This document shows positions 12,014 through 21,935 of a DNA stretch of 64,000 bases, one piece after another. The position numbers and the translations under genes are program-made. The first letter of the stretch is position 1. Each line of letters begins with the position of its first letter. Under the pieces are notes generated by a model that worked only from the letters and a program-made list of their open reading frames with translations, did not search any database and was not told the origin of the DNA. Source of the stretch: Seiridium cupressi (taxonomy: Eukaryota; Ascomycota; Sordariomycetes; Amphisphaeriales; Sporocadaceae); NCBI GenBank assembly GCA_036674765.1, contig JARVKI010000018.1:1-64000 (forward strand), read 5' to 3'.

Positions 12014-13154
12014 GGGCGAAAGTCTTTGGACTATGCGCGGCAGCAGGTGTGGGATTTTTGTTCAAGTGGAATACCTTTGGATTTTCTTGCATTTCAATTA
12101 GCTGGATAGCTCAAATTCAAGCCTGACATTGCCGCCATATCGCATGTGTTGAAGACGCAATACGTAATTACTGACGCCGGTGTGTTCTACTAATCTGACT
12201 GTTCTAGTTATCTTCTTCCACGGTTGCGAACATACATAGAGCTGGTGACTACCAATTTCATGAGCGCTGGACCCTACATGTATCCCGAGAATCAGCTCAG
12301 AATGTCTGACAGGTGCATTGCATGCCAAGAAGGATCGAAGCGCGTTGCAACGAATACGCAAGGTTGTAGGAGTCTCCTGACGCTCTACGACTGGGCAAGC
12401 AACAAGGTCACACCTGCCAGCTCTTATGGTCCAGCATAAGTACACCTTCACATATTGCTCTCGATGTCAATAACTCGTTTCTCCTGTTGTATTGGCTCGA
12501 CATATATCTCTTGTTTTCTGCTAATGACGGCAGTCTCAGCCCCACTGCGCGAATGCTTACTTTCAGCAGGCCATTTGGTGTATTGTCGCATCACCGTGCC
12601 ATAGACGGGTTTCAAGCCGGATTTAACTTGATCTTTGCAGGAGAGTTTCTCAAGGAATAAGACTGCAACCGATTAGTTGACTCGGTCTGGCTTAAGACTC
12701 GCGGATGCCTCATTGGGAAAGCGGTGCAGACCCGCTGCTGTCACAATAGAAGTATATCCGGGCCAGTCAATTCCACTATTGGGCAGTCTGTCGGATTGCC
12801 TGCCCTGTCCTTGATGCAATCTAGACTGAGCAATACGATTAGCCACATGTTTATACACAGCACTCGGTGCTCAAAACAACGAACCGGGAGTGGATACGTG
12901 GCCAAGACATGCTGATACGAGATTCATTCATTTGTGCCATGCCGTGCGATGGCAACTCAGGAGATTCATAATGCTGATAGTTGGCTTGTTTATACTGAGA
13001 GGTGCGGGATTGATGTAAGTCAAGTTGTTCTTCTCAGCGCAAACGGATACCTTGAAGAGTCACAGCCACCATTAATAACATTGAAATGTCTCGTCAAGAT
13101 ATCAGAAACCTCGTGCTTCCAGACTCGGCTGAGCTCCAACATGTGAAACATTGA

Positions 13155-14120
13155 GCCTCCTATAACTGGATTGAGAACGAATTCCCAACAATTATTGGTA
13201 TTGGAAGTCCATCCCTTTGGGCAGTGTCCGAAGGTGTGCGGCGTGTGGCGAAAGACCAAGGGCTTATGTACATTAACCAAAATACCGCTCGCCATCCAAT
13301 GAGCCTACTTAAGCCACTCTTTCAGGTACTATTTGAGATAAGCCCTTCATTTAACATCCGGTCTACTAAGATCGTACTTGATAGGAATAATCTCCGCAAA
13401 TTGTTTATATTTGTGGATAATACCACTATAGGGAGAGATCTCGGATTGTTTACGATCGATATCGAACTTGTTTAGAATATAGCATTGTTCTCTTGCGTGG
13501 GCAATCCAACTCGGAACTCATAGGACCAGGCGGATTCAGGGGGTTTGGTCACGAATTCGAGAAGGCTTAAACCCGAAGATTCATCCAGGGGAGCCCTGGT
13601 CATCACAGTATTATTTCATACGAGTTCGGTGGGCTTAACTTCGTCATTCGCCATGAAACGGCTGGGTAATGTAGGAATGGGCTTTGAACCAATATTACTT
13701 AATATTGCGGGGATGGGAAACAACAGTTTCTCGCATGCTTTCGAGAATCTCTCTTCATCACCCTAAGAAGGCTTCGGTGGTTTTGACAGATTAAACTTGG
13801 TCGTTTCAAACGGCGGTAATGCTATACTATTAAGCAAACACTTGAGATTAAGATACGAGTCAGTCATAAGCCTCTTGCTCTACGGGAAGTCGCTCCGCAG
13901 CTGTGGCTATCCCAAACGCCAAACCTGGTTCGAGCATATCCTCAAAAAGGGGTATTCCGAAGGACAGAGGTCGAAGATGTATCAGAAGAGGTGAGAGCGT
14001 GGGAGAAAGACAACCGGCCGCGGCTGAGGAAGTTAGTTAGTCTCATTCGCGAATTTCTTAGCTTCGTGAGACAATGCGGTGAGAGAGCAACCACCCGCTA
14101 CGCTGCGACTGCGGAAACAC
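13155..14120 (+). pseudogene. Decayed copy of a fungal family often labelled 'geranylgeranyl pyrophosphate synthetase-like'
   Basis: From 13155 the frame reads ASYNWIENEFPTII, then INQNTARHP, then PSFNIRS and VLDRNNLRKLFIFVD until a TAG at 13473. After a shift of reading frame the similarity resumes near 13523 with GFGHEFEKA and GHHSIISYEFGGLNF. It later gives IKIRVSHKPLA, LREVAPQLWLSQTPNLVRAY and VRAWEKDNRPRLRKL. From memory, these blocks match in order a widespread filamentous-ascomycete family whose database name is probably a misannotation. At least one frameshift and several stops (for example after EFEKA and after RHETAG) break it, and no good start or finish is visible. The assignment rests on recalled block similarity, not a search. 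Confidence 0.65.
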
Positions 14121-15188
14121 CCTGCATCACAAAGGGGACAGGAGGCAGCGGCCCAGCCATGGCAGACCATTAGCACTTGCAAACGAGGATATCCCGTTGT
14201 TTGATGTGGCTCATCGTGGACTACTGAAAGAGCCACGAGAGCTTCTTTCGCATCATGCCAAGCTGCCTTCATACCAAGTCAGTCACCGTTCCTGATCACT
14301 GCCGCGATAAGTAACAAGACCTGACAGTGAATTCGATTGGGAGTGCTGGGGTATTCAATAAATTTGAGAAAGCTCCTTTGGATTAAATATTTCGTTCATA
14401 GAGAGCTGGAGCTCGTCGATAAAGGAACTCGTCAATATGGCTGCTTGTCACGATGGGAGATCGAGGAGTGAGAGTCAAAGATGAATTGAGCTTGAGGGTC
14501 GCCCGAAGGGCACCTGATGAACTTCCGATGGTTCTGCCATCGGGCTAATATAGTAGACTATAGTAGAAGCCTAACACTGCTGCTCGTCGATGGAGTTGCT
14601 CGTCAGTACAACTGCTACTCGTTAAGATAGCTACTGCTCGTCGATAGAAGGATTAATTTCTAAAGGGGCAACCCTTTAAAACCCCCGCCTGCCGCCTGCC
14701 GCCTGCCGTATTCCCTGTAGTTTACGCTTTTGAAAACCGTAGCGTAAGTAGCTTATTTTTAAGCCTGTAATTAATAACGTTAGTGGAATTTTTCTTAATA
14801 TATTTTTAAATTTTAATTTAATTTAATAATATTACGGACTGGCGCTACCAGCTGCCAGCATAGAGTATTTAAGTGGGAGCTTGGAGTTGAACTCTATAAT
14901 ATGGTCACATAGTGGGCGTGTGAAGTGTGGTGACGCCCACTACGTGACCATGTTATAAAGCTTTTTAACTAAATAAATTTAATAAAATATAATTACCTAG
15001 CGAAGCTTTTTAATTATTAGATAATATGTCTAGGTACTCGAAGTTGCCGCAAGGTGTGATCCCTTTCTATAGTCTTCTAACTGTGTCTTCTGACTGATTT
15101 AATCTAATCGCTTCTATCCTTCTTTCTAAATAGGGAGGTATAATCTATCGTCCCGAGTCTATTACGCCTTCACATGCCGTCAGACGTT
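14121..15188. other. AT-rich intergenic block with short repeats
   Basis: No gene is seen. The decamer GCTCGTCGAT occurs three times on the plus strand (starting 14411, 14582 and 14636). A 7-bp unit CGCCTGC is repeated exactly three times at 14686-14706. Strongly AT-rich sequence follows at about 14750-14840 and 14960-15020, flanking the inverted repeat at 14895-14957. The composition suggests degenerate repeat DNA. Confidence 0.6.
14895..14957. repeat. 25-bp imperfect inverted repeat around a 13-nt centre
   Basis: The left arm is 14895-14919 (TATAATATGGTCACATAGTG then GGCGT) and the right arm 14933-14957. The arms are complementary at 23 of 25 positions. Both mismatches are transitions (T for C, A for G), as expected from C-to-T change in one arm. 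The centre is GTGAAGTGTGGTG. AT-rich DNA lies on both sides. This looks like the two ends of a small DNA element brought together, or a minimal foldback element. Confidence 0.75.
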
Positions 15189-16217
15189 TTACAGCTTTGC
15201 GCCATCCTTCCTCTTCTGGTACTTCTCGTTCTCTCTCTGCAGAGGTCCAGCCTCGTGACCAACTTGTCCCTTATTCTGATCCTCTGGTGTATCGGCTGTA
15301 TCGCTCTTCTTGGGTGCGCTCTTATACCCATCCTCGACGTTCTCTTCGTTGACGACCTTCCCACTGGCGTCGCGGTTAATGCCGAGTTCCAACAGTTTGG
15401 CAAAGACCTTGGCGAAATGGTCGAAGAAGAGTTCCTTGTCCTTGGCGTATTTCTCGACCCAGGGCCTGAAGGCAGGATCGGAAATTAGGGACATATCCGT
15501 CGGCAGCATCATGAGCTCCTCGGGTTGTTCGCCCTCCTCGAGCTCTATCTCCTCGTCGACATAGACAAACTGCTCCAGGCCGTTCTCCAGCTTCTTCCTC
15601 TTCCAGTCATGCGCCAGCAGGAGCTTGAAATACTGATTCGAGAACCGTGTCGGGTTGTTGACCCACTTGCCCTCAAAGCCTGAGCGATCAGTGTGACAGC
15701 GTCCAAGGTTGTGTGCGCCCGAAAGCGCAACGATCTCTTGATCGTTGAAGCCCATCCGGTAGAAAATGTGTCTCAGGTGATCGGCACCCTGCGCACCGTC
15801 GGGCAACCTGCCTCGTGGTGGGATCTTGCTGTCATCGGTGAAATCTGTCCGTCCGCCTTGCCACTTCACATCGGGCCCGCCCATTTCCTTGACCGCGATA
15901 ACGGCTGCCAGGCACCAGAGGTCCGCGTATGTGATCCAAGGGAACTGGTTCTTGACGGGCTCGAGGAAGGCCCGCGCATGCGCCAGACCGGCGTTGGCAG
16001 GGTCGCCACCCTCCTGTTCGTACCGCATGCCGGCACCATTTGACCCGCCTGTCTTTGAGGCAGCATCGTACGTGCCTGCTGAATGCCATGCCAGTCGAAC
16101 TAAAACGGGGCCGGCTGAGCCATCATCATATTCCGGTTGGTGTAGGAGAGCGCGCACAGCGGCTTTGACATGCTCTAGCTGCGCGGTCGATGGCGCCGCG
16201 GGTGTGCTTGATGACAT
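15189..16217 (-). CDS. Class I heme peroxidase, cytochrome c peroxidase-like, without mitochondrial presequence
   Basis: A single exon of 342 aa starting [20 protein letters not shown]. The distal heme site RLAWHS gives Arg41, Trp44 and His45. The proximal site is [11 protein letters not shown] with His169. Trp185 (GKWVNNP) and Asp241 (LPTDMSL) occupy the places of the CCP proximal Trp and Asp. These mark the ascomycete cytochrome c/ascorbate peroxidase-like family, which reduces hydrogen peroxide. The N-terminus goes almost straight into the domain with no targeting extension, so the protein is probably cytosolic, unlike classical CCP1. After about residue 280 there is a roughly 60-residue charged tail rich in Lys, Asp and Glu that is not part of the catalytic fold. 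Its flanks are repeat-containing intergenic DNA. Confidence 0.93.
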   Translation of the reverse strand: MSSSTPAAPSTAQLEHVKAAVRALLHQPEYDDGSAGPVLVRLAWHSAGTYDAASKTGGSNGAGMRYEQEGGDPANAGLAHARAFLEPVKNQFPWITYADLWCLAAVIAVKEMGGPDVKWQGGRTDFTDDSKIPPRGRLPDGAQGADHLRHIFYRMGFNDQEIVALSGAHNLGRCHTDRSGFEGKWVNNPTRFSNQYFKLLLAHDWKRKKLENGLEQFVYVDEEIELEEGEQPEELMMLPTDMSLISDPAFRPWVEKYAKDKELFFDHFAKVFAKLLELGINRDASGKVVNEENVEDGYKSAPKKSDTADTPEDQNKGQVGHEAGPLQRENEKYQKRKDGAKL

Positions 16218-16507
16218 ATTTCAAGAGATAGTATTAGATTAAGCCACTTTACAAAAAGAATGGTCAAGTCTAAAAGCTCAGTCTGGGTTCTTCGAAAATT
16301 TGAGCGTTAGAAAGCTGATAACGGATAGAAAAAGGTAAGACTAACGCGAAGTCGCATGTGGCAATAGCCTCGGCTCGGCAGCAGCCCCAATGACGTTCAA
16401 TCAGATTTAAGAGATTACTGGAATGGTTCTCGGGCCGGGGCACTATTACTCGTGATTTTGTTATCGTGAAGCACGAGAGATCCAATTTTATGAGCGGGTC
16501 TAGGAGT

Positions 16508-16558
16508 CACCATCTCAGCCCACGGGGAAGGGCCCACCCAGGACGGTGAGACCCTTTA
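16508..16558 (+). repeat. 51-bp dispersed repeat, copy 1
   Basis: Starts CACCATCTCAGCCCAC and ends GTGAGACCCTTTA. It aligns without gaps to 21322-21372 with about eight differences, most of them transitions. The two ends are weakly complementary (CACCATCT against AGGACGGTG), so the unit is itself an imperfect inverted repeat. Confidence 0.75.
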
Positions 16559-16763
16559 CAAGTGAAGATGGAGGGTAAAAAACCCGGGTGGGAAACACGT
16601 TAGACATGGCGGAAATATGGGATAGCAGACTGATGGCACTATTGAAGATAAGCAAACACCACGGCAACAATCAGAATAAGTTAAAGAGGTTGCAGCCTGA
16701 TCTCTTAAGCATGTGATCGGCTTGCGAAGGGGCGACTCGTGAAATGCACTATTAGGTAAGCTT

Positions 16764-16795
16764 GCAGCTAAGTAGTCTACCTACTTAACAACTTG
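16764..16795 (+). repeat. Copy of the GCAGCTaAGTA...ACAACTTG repeat
   Basis: GCAGCTAAGTAGTCTACCTA followed by CTTAACAACTTG. Two related copies lie at 21221-21248 and 21296-21320. Both places also carry the 51-bp repeat nearby, so the two motifs probably belong to one decayed element family. Confidence 0.6.
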
Positions 16796-16803
16796 CTTTG
16801 GCT

Positions 16804-16835
16804 GACTGACCGACTGACCGACTGACCGACTGACC
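16804..16835 (+). repeat. Microsatellite (GACTGACC)x4
   Basis: Four perfect tandem copies of the octamer GACTGACC, with partial units on both sides. It directly follows the GCAGCTAAGTA repeat. Confidence 0.9.
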
Positions 16836-17308
16836 GAATTTTTGTATCTATCTTCCAATGTCCTCAGGGGGTCCAATGAACATGCGAGTGGTGCGCCGAC
16901 TGTGATGAGATGGTGCCCGTATGAGCCAGGAGATCATATACGCTTGCTACTTGCAAACTTCGATGATCAGCTGTTCCAGTTTGCTGGTGAAGAGTTGAGC
17001 AGTCAAGGTATGCTCCATGTCATCGATTCGTCAATGCAGTGGCGGCATCAAGCACCTCCTTAATGCCCAGTCCAGGCCAGTTCTTCAAGTGACATTGTAT
17101 GGCGTAGAGGAGCACCTGAACGATTGGCAGCATTCATGTTGTGCTTACCAATTCGACTGGTGACTTTTCGCAAAGCCACAAGCACTTGCAATTCCCTGTT
17201 TTGAAACCCCAATCATTGCCTCCGGTACGTTGATCCATCGCGGCTTAGGTTTATGGCCGGTCGACGATGGCTAGATTGGGCGAACTTGTTCAGCTTAGCT
17301 AAGGTAAG

Positions 17309-17746
17309 ATGGAGACTTCGTTGTTGCCGGCTGTCAGCGGAGGTCGCCTGGGCATGAAGGCCGACCTCGACGAAATCTCCGGCGTGCTGGAGAAGACGAC
17401 AAGAATGATGAAGACCGGGCTAGGGCCCTTCGTTGAGCCTCCTGGGCATTCATTAAACGCCGACGCAACTGACAATTTCGGCACGCTTGGAGCGATTGGC
17501 AAAGTTACACGCCGCTTCCGCCAGCCGGCCACCTCTCGACGTTCAAGCGCGCTTCTAGAAGCCTGCGAGGCAACACGAATCGGTGGCATTAAATACACCG
17601 GGCTACGAGCTACATTAGGACCGGCCCAGCAACAGACCCGAGCGTCATCCAATTCCAGGCGGGGCAAAAGGCGTCGGCGGCCGTTTCAATTCGGAATTAT
17701 CGGGCGGGGCTCGTTGCGATTGCTGGGGCTGAGGCCAGGGGCGTAG
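17309..17746 (+). CDS. Unassigned open reading frame, 145 aa
   Basis: An ATG-started frame beginning METSLLPAVSGGRLGMKADL and ending LLGLRPGA. The first half has a coding-like mix (DLDEISGVLEKTTRMMKTGL), while the last 40 residues are Arg/Gly-rich and look non-coding. The opposite strand is also open over much of the region. I do not recognise a domain. It could be a fragment of a decayed gene or a chance frame. Confidence 0.2.
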   Translation: METSLLPAVSGGRLGMKADLDEISGVLEKTTRMMKTGLGPFVEPPGHSLNADATDNFGTLGAIGKVTRRFRQPATSRRSSALLEACEATRIGGIKYTGLRATLGPAQQQTRASSNSRRGKRRRRPFQFGIIGRGSLRLLGLRPGA

Positions 17747-19024
17747 TCATCTCCACCAATGGAATCTATACGAAAAATGGTACCACAAGCCTGAAACCCC
17801 TGTCGAGTCCTCATTTGGCAACGCTGGACTGGAGATGCGAAGATCAGGGTACCACCGTGCTGCGTGCTGCGCGGTCCCCAGTCCCCTTTCTCCAGTCCCA
17901 GCCCAAGGACGGGACACAGCGTGGTACGGGAGGGACAGATGCAGTTCAACCTGCCGTTGGCGAATGACGAGAGAGCCCGAGACAGCTTCGACTTGTGCCT
18001 GGATTCCCGACTCCAGACTGGACTCCGAATTGGGCCTCCGTCGACTGCGGCCTGCATTGACTGATTGACTTACTACAGGAGAGGGCAGCTGCATGTGGGC
18101 ACCTAATCACATATTAGGTTAGGGACGCAATACACGCAACACGACGGATCACTGCCTCAATCCTTACATGCGCAACATTCATCGCATTCTGACATGATCG
18201 CCAGCATTTAGCACTTCGTTCTTTCGCTGCAGCACAGCATTCCTTTCACTCGTTTCGCCAACCGAACATCCAGTCAAGTATCTTCAACTTTGCCCATCGC
18301 TCGCCACGGACCCAGAGTCTTTCCACCTCCCACCTCAATCGCGGGCGGCTTCTTTACTCGGAACCGACTGTCTCAATTTGCTGCATTAGCAGTGCCCATT
18401 GTTTTCCCCACATCAACCTCTCCATCTCCCTTTCTTGCTAATCTCGACGACACTTCACCATCGCCATCCTGCCGAAGTGCCGTTTTCTCGCCGTGACTTC
18501 GTCCTACCTTCGCCCGACTGGCAGCACGCAGGCGCGACGGCCACATCCAACTTGTTCACCTGGGCTCATCACTCGTCCACCACCTATACTTCTCCTTTCG
18601 ATTAGCAACTCTTCAACGTTTGACTTCGCCGAACCTTATTTTTCGCTTCGTTCGCCATCAGCCCCTTGGCTGTAGCTTATTTCCCGAGCGATTTTCACAA
18701 CAAACGTCACCGTTAGTGTTGGAGTAACTCAGTTGCTGGCTGGACCGGCATCCCTTTCGAACACGATCGATTCCACGAACTTCGTATTCAACTCCACCTT
18801 CACCTGGAAGACCTCTCTTCATCACAGTTCAATTGATTCTGTCCTAGTGGGAGCCAGTCCTTTGTTTCTCGTCTTGGCTTGTTAGAAATCTGGAATATCC
18901 GTTCTCACCCCTCCGAATGCCTTCAATACGACGACTCAATTCACACTGGTTACCAATCCAGTAAACTGCCCAGTGGGCACTTACGCTTGATTGACTGCAC
19001 GGTATTTCTACAATAAAAATCATC

Positions 19025-20419
19025 ATGTCTTTTTTGGTGGCTGTCCAGTCGGCCATCTTCTACATATGCGCTTGCACGCCATGTGCTCAAGCAAGGGAGC
19101 ATCGTCAATCAAAAAAGCAAGCCATAAGGGACCGGGAGGAGAAGCAACGGATACAGGCCGAGAATCCGCATTTGTACCCCCAGCCTGATCCATTCAACAC
19201 AAATCCGTATTGGGCGGAGGAGATCATGATGGGTCCAAGTCCGCCAAAGAAGAAGTCTGGCCCAGCCAGCAAGAACACAAGCCAGAGGGCACTTAACAGC
19301 GCCGGCCGAGAGAGCAGAAGCACGACAGCCAGCAGTATAGCTGTAGGTGCTGCTCAAATCGGCAGTAGTCCAACAGTGGTACCAGAAGATACCGAATCGA
19401 CCTTGTCCACGAGCATATCGAAGACATGGTCAGACGATTGGAACAAGAAGAGATATCAGCGCGAGGACGAAGAGCTCTGGGGGAGGGAATTCTCTCAGGC
19501 CGGTCACAGACTTATGGATGCCATTAAGCAGGCTGGGTCCTCGGCCGGCCGTATGCTGGAAGCTCTGTCCAAGGAACCGAGGGAAGTGACGGAGGAAGAA
19601 AGGCTAGATTTCTACACCCCTGTCAAGAACCCACCCGTTAACGATTACCATCCTCCCATCGTGAGTCAACGCCCCAAAAACAAAGACGCTGCCAAATGGA
19701 TGCTGCAACCTCCGCCGCCGGCAAAAGTGATGGAGGGCAAGGTACCGGTCAGCAGAAGTACAAGTCTGGCCAGTCAGGCGAGCAGACGGACTATGGCTAG
19801 TAACGGACCCACGTTGGGCAGACAGGTTCAGGAGAAAATGATCGATGCCAAGTTACGTAGTGGCGAGTTACCTGCGGAGGTTGAGCTCGGAGCCTCGGTG
19901 CGTCACGCCTCGACCCGGAGAAGGAATACCTCATCGAGTCGAGGTGGTATCAGCCAACGCAGCGCTAGGAGTCGGAGCCTTTCGTTGGAGTCTTCGGACG
20001 CATCAGAGGAGCTTAGGAAATCACGGAGGAGACCTCGTGTGAGAGCCGCGATAACACCGGGGCTCGATTCATCGGACGACGAGGATTTCCTACGAGGAAG
20101 TATTGATTCACTCGGTGTCATGACGCGGGCAGCGCGACGACCAAAGCTGCCCACTATCAAGAGTTCTCAGACGGACAGTTTGAAGAAGATTGACAGTTTG
20201 AAGAAGACTGGCAGTTTAAAGAAGACCGGCAGTTTGAAGAAAAGCACCCGGGACTTGTCGCCAGGGGCTAAAGAGACGCAGGGGCGTCAACAATCACCAC
20301 TCCGTGCCGTGGCAGACAACTCTGCGCAAGCACAGGTTGTCTCGGTGAATTCAGACGAGTACGACAATGTAGGACTGTCTAAAACACCCACACTTCCAGC
20401 ACCGACACAGGTGGCTTAG
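19025..20419 (+). CDS. Conserved filamentous-fungus protein of unknown function with Cys-rich N-terminus and SLKK repeat
   Basis: A single exon of 464 aa. The N-terminus MSFLVAVQSAIFYICACTPC is hydrophobic with three Cys at positions 15, 17 and 20, then becomes basic and charged. This could be a short membrane anchor or lipidated segment, or a signal-like sequence. The conserved-looking block PDPFNTNPYWAEEIMMGPSP follows at about residues 54-73. The rest is Ser/Arg-rich and probably disordered. Near residues 380-402 there are four imperfect tandem units of the type SLKK(I/T)(D/G), encoded by near-identical DNA at about 20177-20242. I recall similar proteins in other Sordariomycetes but know no function. 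A long C/T-rich leader precedes it. Confidence 0.8.
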   Translation: MSFLVAVQSAIFYICACTPCAQAREHRQSKKQAIRDREEKQRIQAENPHLYPQPDPFNTNPYWAEEIMMGPSPPKKKSGPASKNTSQRALNSAGRESRSTTASSIAVGAAQIGSSPTVVPEDTESTLSTSISKTWSDDWNKKRYQREDEELWGREFSQAGHRLMDAIKQAGSSAGRMLEALSKEPREVTEEERLDFYTPVKNPPVNDYHPPIVSQRPKNKDAAKWMLQPPPPAKVMEGKVPVSRSTSLASQASRRTMASNGPTLGRQVQEKMIDAKLRSGELPAEVELGASVRHASTRRRNTSSSRGGISQRSARSRSLSLESSDASEELRKSRRRPRVRAAITPGLDSSDDEDFLRGSIDSLGVMTRAARRPKLPTIKSSQTDSLKKIDSLKKTGSLKKTGSLKKSTRDLSPGAKETQGRQQSPLRAVADNSAQAQVVSVNSDEYDNVGLSKTPTLPAPTQVA

Positions 20420-21196
20420 GACAACATCGATAGGCGACTGGTGAAGTCAGACGGCTCAATCTATCAGCCACCTCAGAAACTGTGGCTTGTTATTGAGCGC
20501 GACGGCCGGCTGTGTCTCGTCCGATGAGGCTCCGGTGATTACGTACAAGATGCACAGGGGGCTCTCCCCATATTCCCTTATTATTTGTTTTGATGGGTTT
20601 GTTTAAGTCTGACTTTCTGCTTTACTCACAAAAGGCATTGGGCGGGCATGGCGCTTCGGTGAATTCATGGAACGGGTAAAGCTGGCATTCTAGCATTAAG
20701 CAGTGTGATTTTTCAGCGTATATCTTGCATAGGGGACATGAAATTGAGCCGAGTTAAATAAATAAAAAATATTTCCGCTTTTGAACTCTTGCATAATTGT
20801 ATAAAGATCGCGGTTGCCAAGAATGTCAACTTGAAGGAGTGCAAGCGTACGGCAAAGGGTCCAATAATCGTCCAAAATGGGTTTTCTTGAGAAAGTGCTT
20901 AGGATCGTGGTAAAAATTGGAATATTTATAGGACTTACTTGTGATTGGGATAGTGGGGTGAAGTTGAGCTTCTGAAGAGTTGTTATAGTGGAAATTGGTG
21001 CCGTTGACTAGACGCCGCAAACGACAATTCCCGGTGATTATTATGATGAGAATGGTCGTTGTGGTGAAGAGGACTTGTCAAGTTGTTTCAAATAGCCTCT
21101 GATTGTTGCAATAGAGAGGGTTGGCTGAGATTGCCGTGGTAAAGAGGGATCGTTAAAGCTGATCAGGCGCAGAAATGATAACTTTATATCCCTGTT

Positions 21197-21320
21197 GAGT
21201 CGAATAACAATTGACTAACCGCAGCTAAGTAACCTATTGAACAACTTGGTACCATCGCAACTGACGAGGAAGGGTCGAGTAATAATTGAGTGACTGCAGC
21301 TCAGTAACCTATACAACTTG
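21197..21320 (+). repeat. Tandem pair of degenerate ~50-bp repeats
   Basis: Unit 1 (21197-21248) starts GAGTCGAATAACAATTGACT and ends GAACAACTTG. Unit 2 (21272-21320) starts GGGTCGAGTAATAATTGAGT and ends TATACAACTTG. Both contain GCAGCT(A/C)AGTAACCTAT. A related piece is at 16764-16795. Many differences are transitions. Confidence 0.75.
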
Positions 21321-21321
21321 C

Positions 21322-21372
21322 CACCTTCTCAGCCCACAGGGAAGGGCCGACCTAAGATGGTGAGACCCTCTA
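21322..21372 (+). repeat. 51-bp dispersed repeat, copy 2
   Basis: Starts CACCTTCTCAGCCCAC and ends GTGAGACCCTCTA, matching 16508-16558. It abuts the tandem repeat pair on its left. Confidence 0.75.
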
Positions 21373-21935
21373 AGAAGCTAAATTGCTCTTGAATTCTAGA
21401 TATTATATAGAAATAATTGTTGAGTACCACGATTGAGCCGAATAGAATCTTATAATCTCCAAGTTTTGATCTCCAACTGTTTTAGAGGAAGTCATATCGT
21501 GGGACTTTGTGATAACTGTCTGCCAAGCTGGGGAGAGAAAGGATGAGACTGATCTAGGTTAGTAAATTGTAATCTCGCTGTCCGTGAGCAACTATAATGT
21601 ATCCCTCGACCACGAGGGTCCAGAGTCCAGAAAACTATGATTGACGCGGAATCAGCCATCCCCCGTTCATTGGCGCTGTTGTAACAAACGTAAAATCGGT
21701 GCGATGAAGGGTTAGCGAGCGGCTACGCGTTCGTTCTCAACATGTGACAGATCCAGACGAGTGACTATCATAATATTCTTATTCGTAACCTTCGTAAAAT
21801 ATGTGTTTTCTAAGATATTTACATGCCCCAATATTCTCTACTCAGTTACCCCCTCGATTTCTATTCACAATTTCTCTCAGCTCTAAAAAGCCTCGTTGCT
21901 CGATAATTGGTCCAAGCTGCATCCACAGAGTTAAT

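Larger units (their letters stand above)
8555..13154. other. Gene-poor block
   Basis: About 4.6 kb in which I recognise no intact gene. Open frames are short (under about 140 codons), lack motifs and often overlap on both strands. AT-rich stretches lie at about 9580-9780 and 10380-10480. The block holds a repeated GTCCTGGGCA motif and a strong hairpin (listed separately). It looks like decayed or repeat-derived DNA. Confidence 0.55.
16218..19024. other. Intergenic region with repeats and a possible small ORF
   Basis: About 2.8 kb without a firmly supported gene. It holds a 51-bp dispersed repeat (16508-16558), a GCAGCTAAGTA repeat (16764-16795), a microsatellite (16804-16835) and an unassigned open frame (17309-17746). 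The last 700 bp before 19025 are C/T-rich on the plus strand and are likely promoter and long 5' leader of the next gene, with several short upstream open frames. Confidence 0.55.
20420..21935. other. Intergenic region with dispersed repeats
   Basis: About 1.5 kb with no recognisable gene. It contains a tandem pair of roughly 50-bp degenerate repeats (21197-21248 and 21272-21320) followed directly by the second copy of the 51-bp repeat (21322-21372). The rest is AT-leaning, with only short open frames. Confidence 0.55.

Noticed and set aside
17299..17667. Minus-strand 122-codon frame
   Set aside because: Mirror of the 17309-17746 frame; Arg/Ser/Pro-rich as antisense frames usually are.
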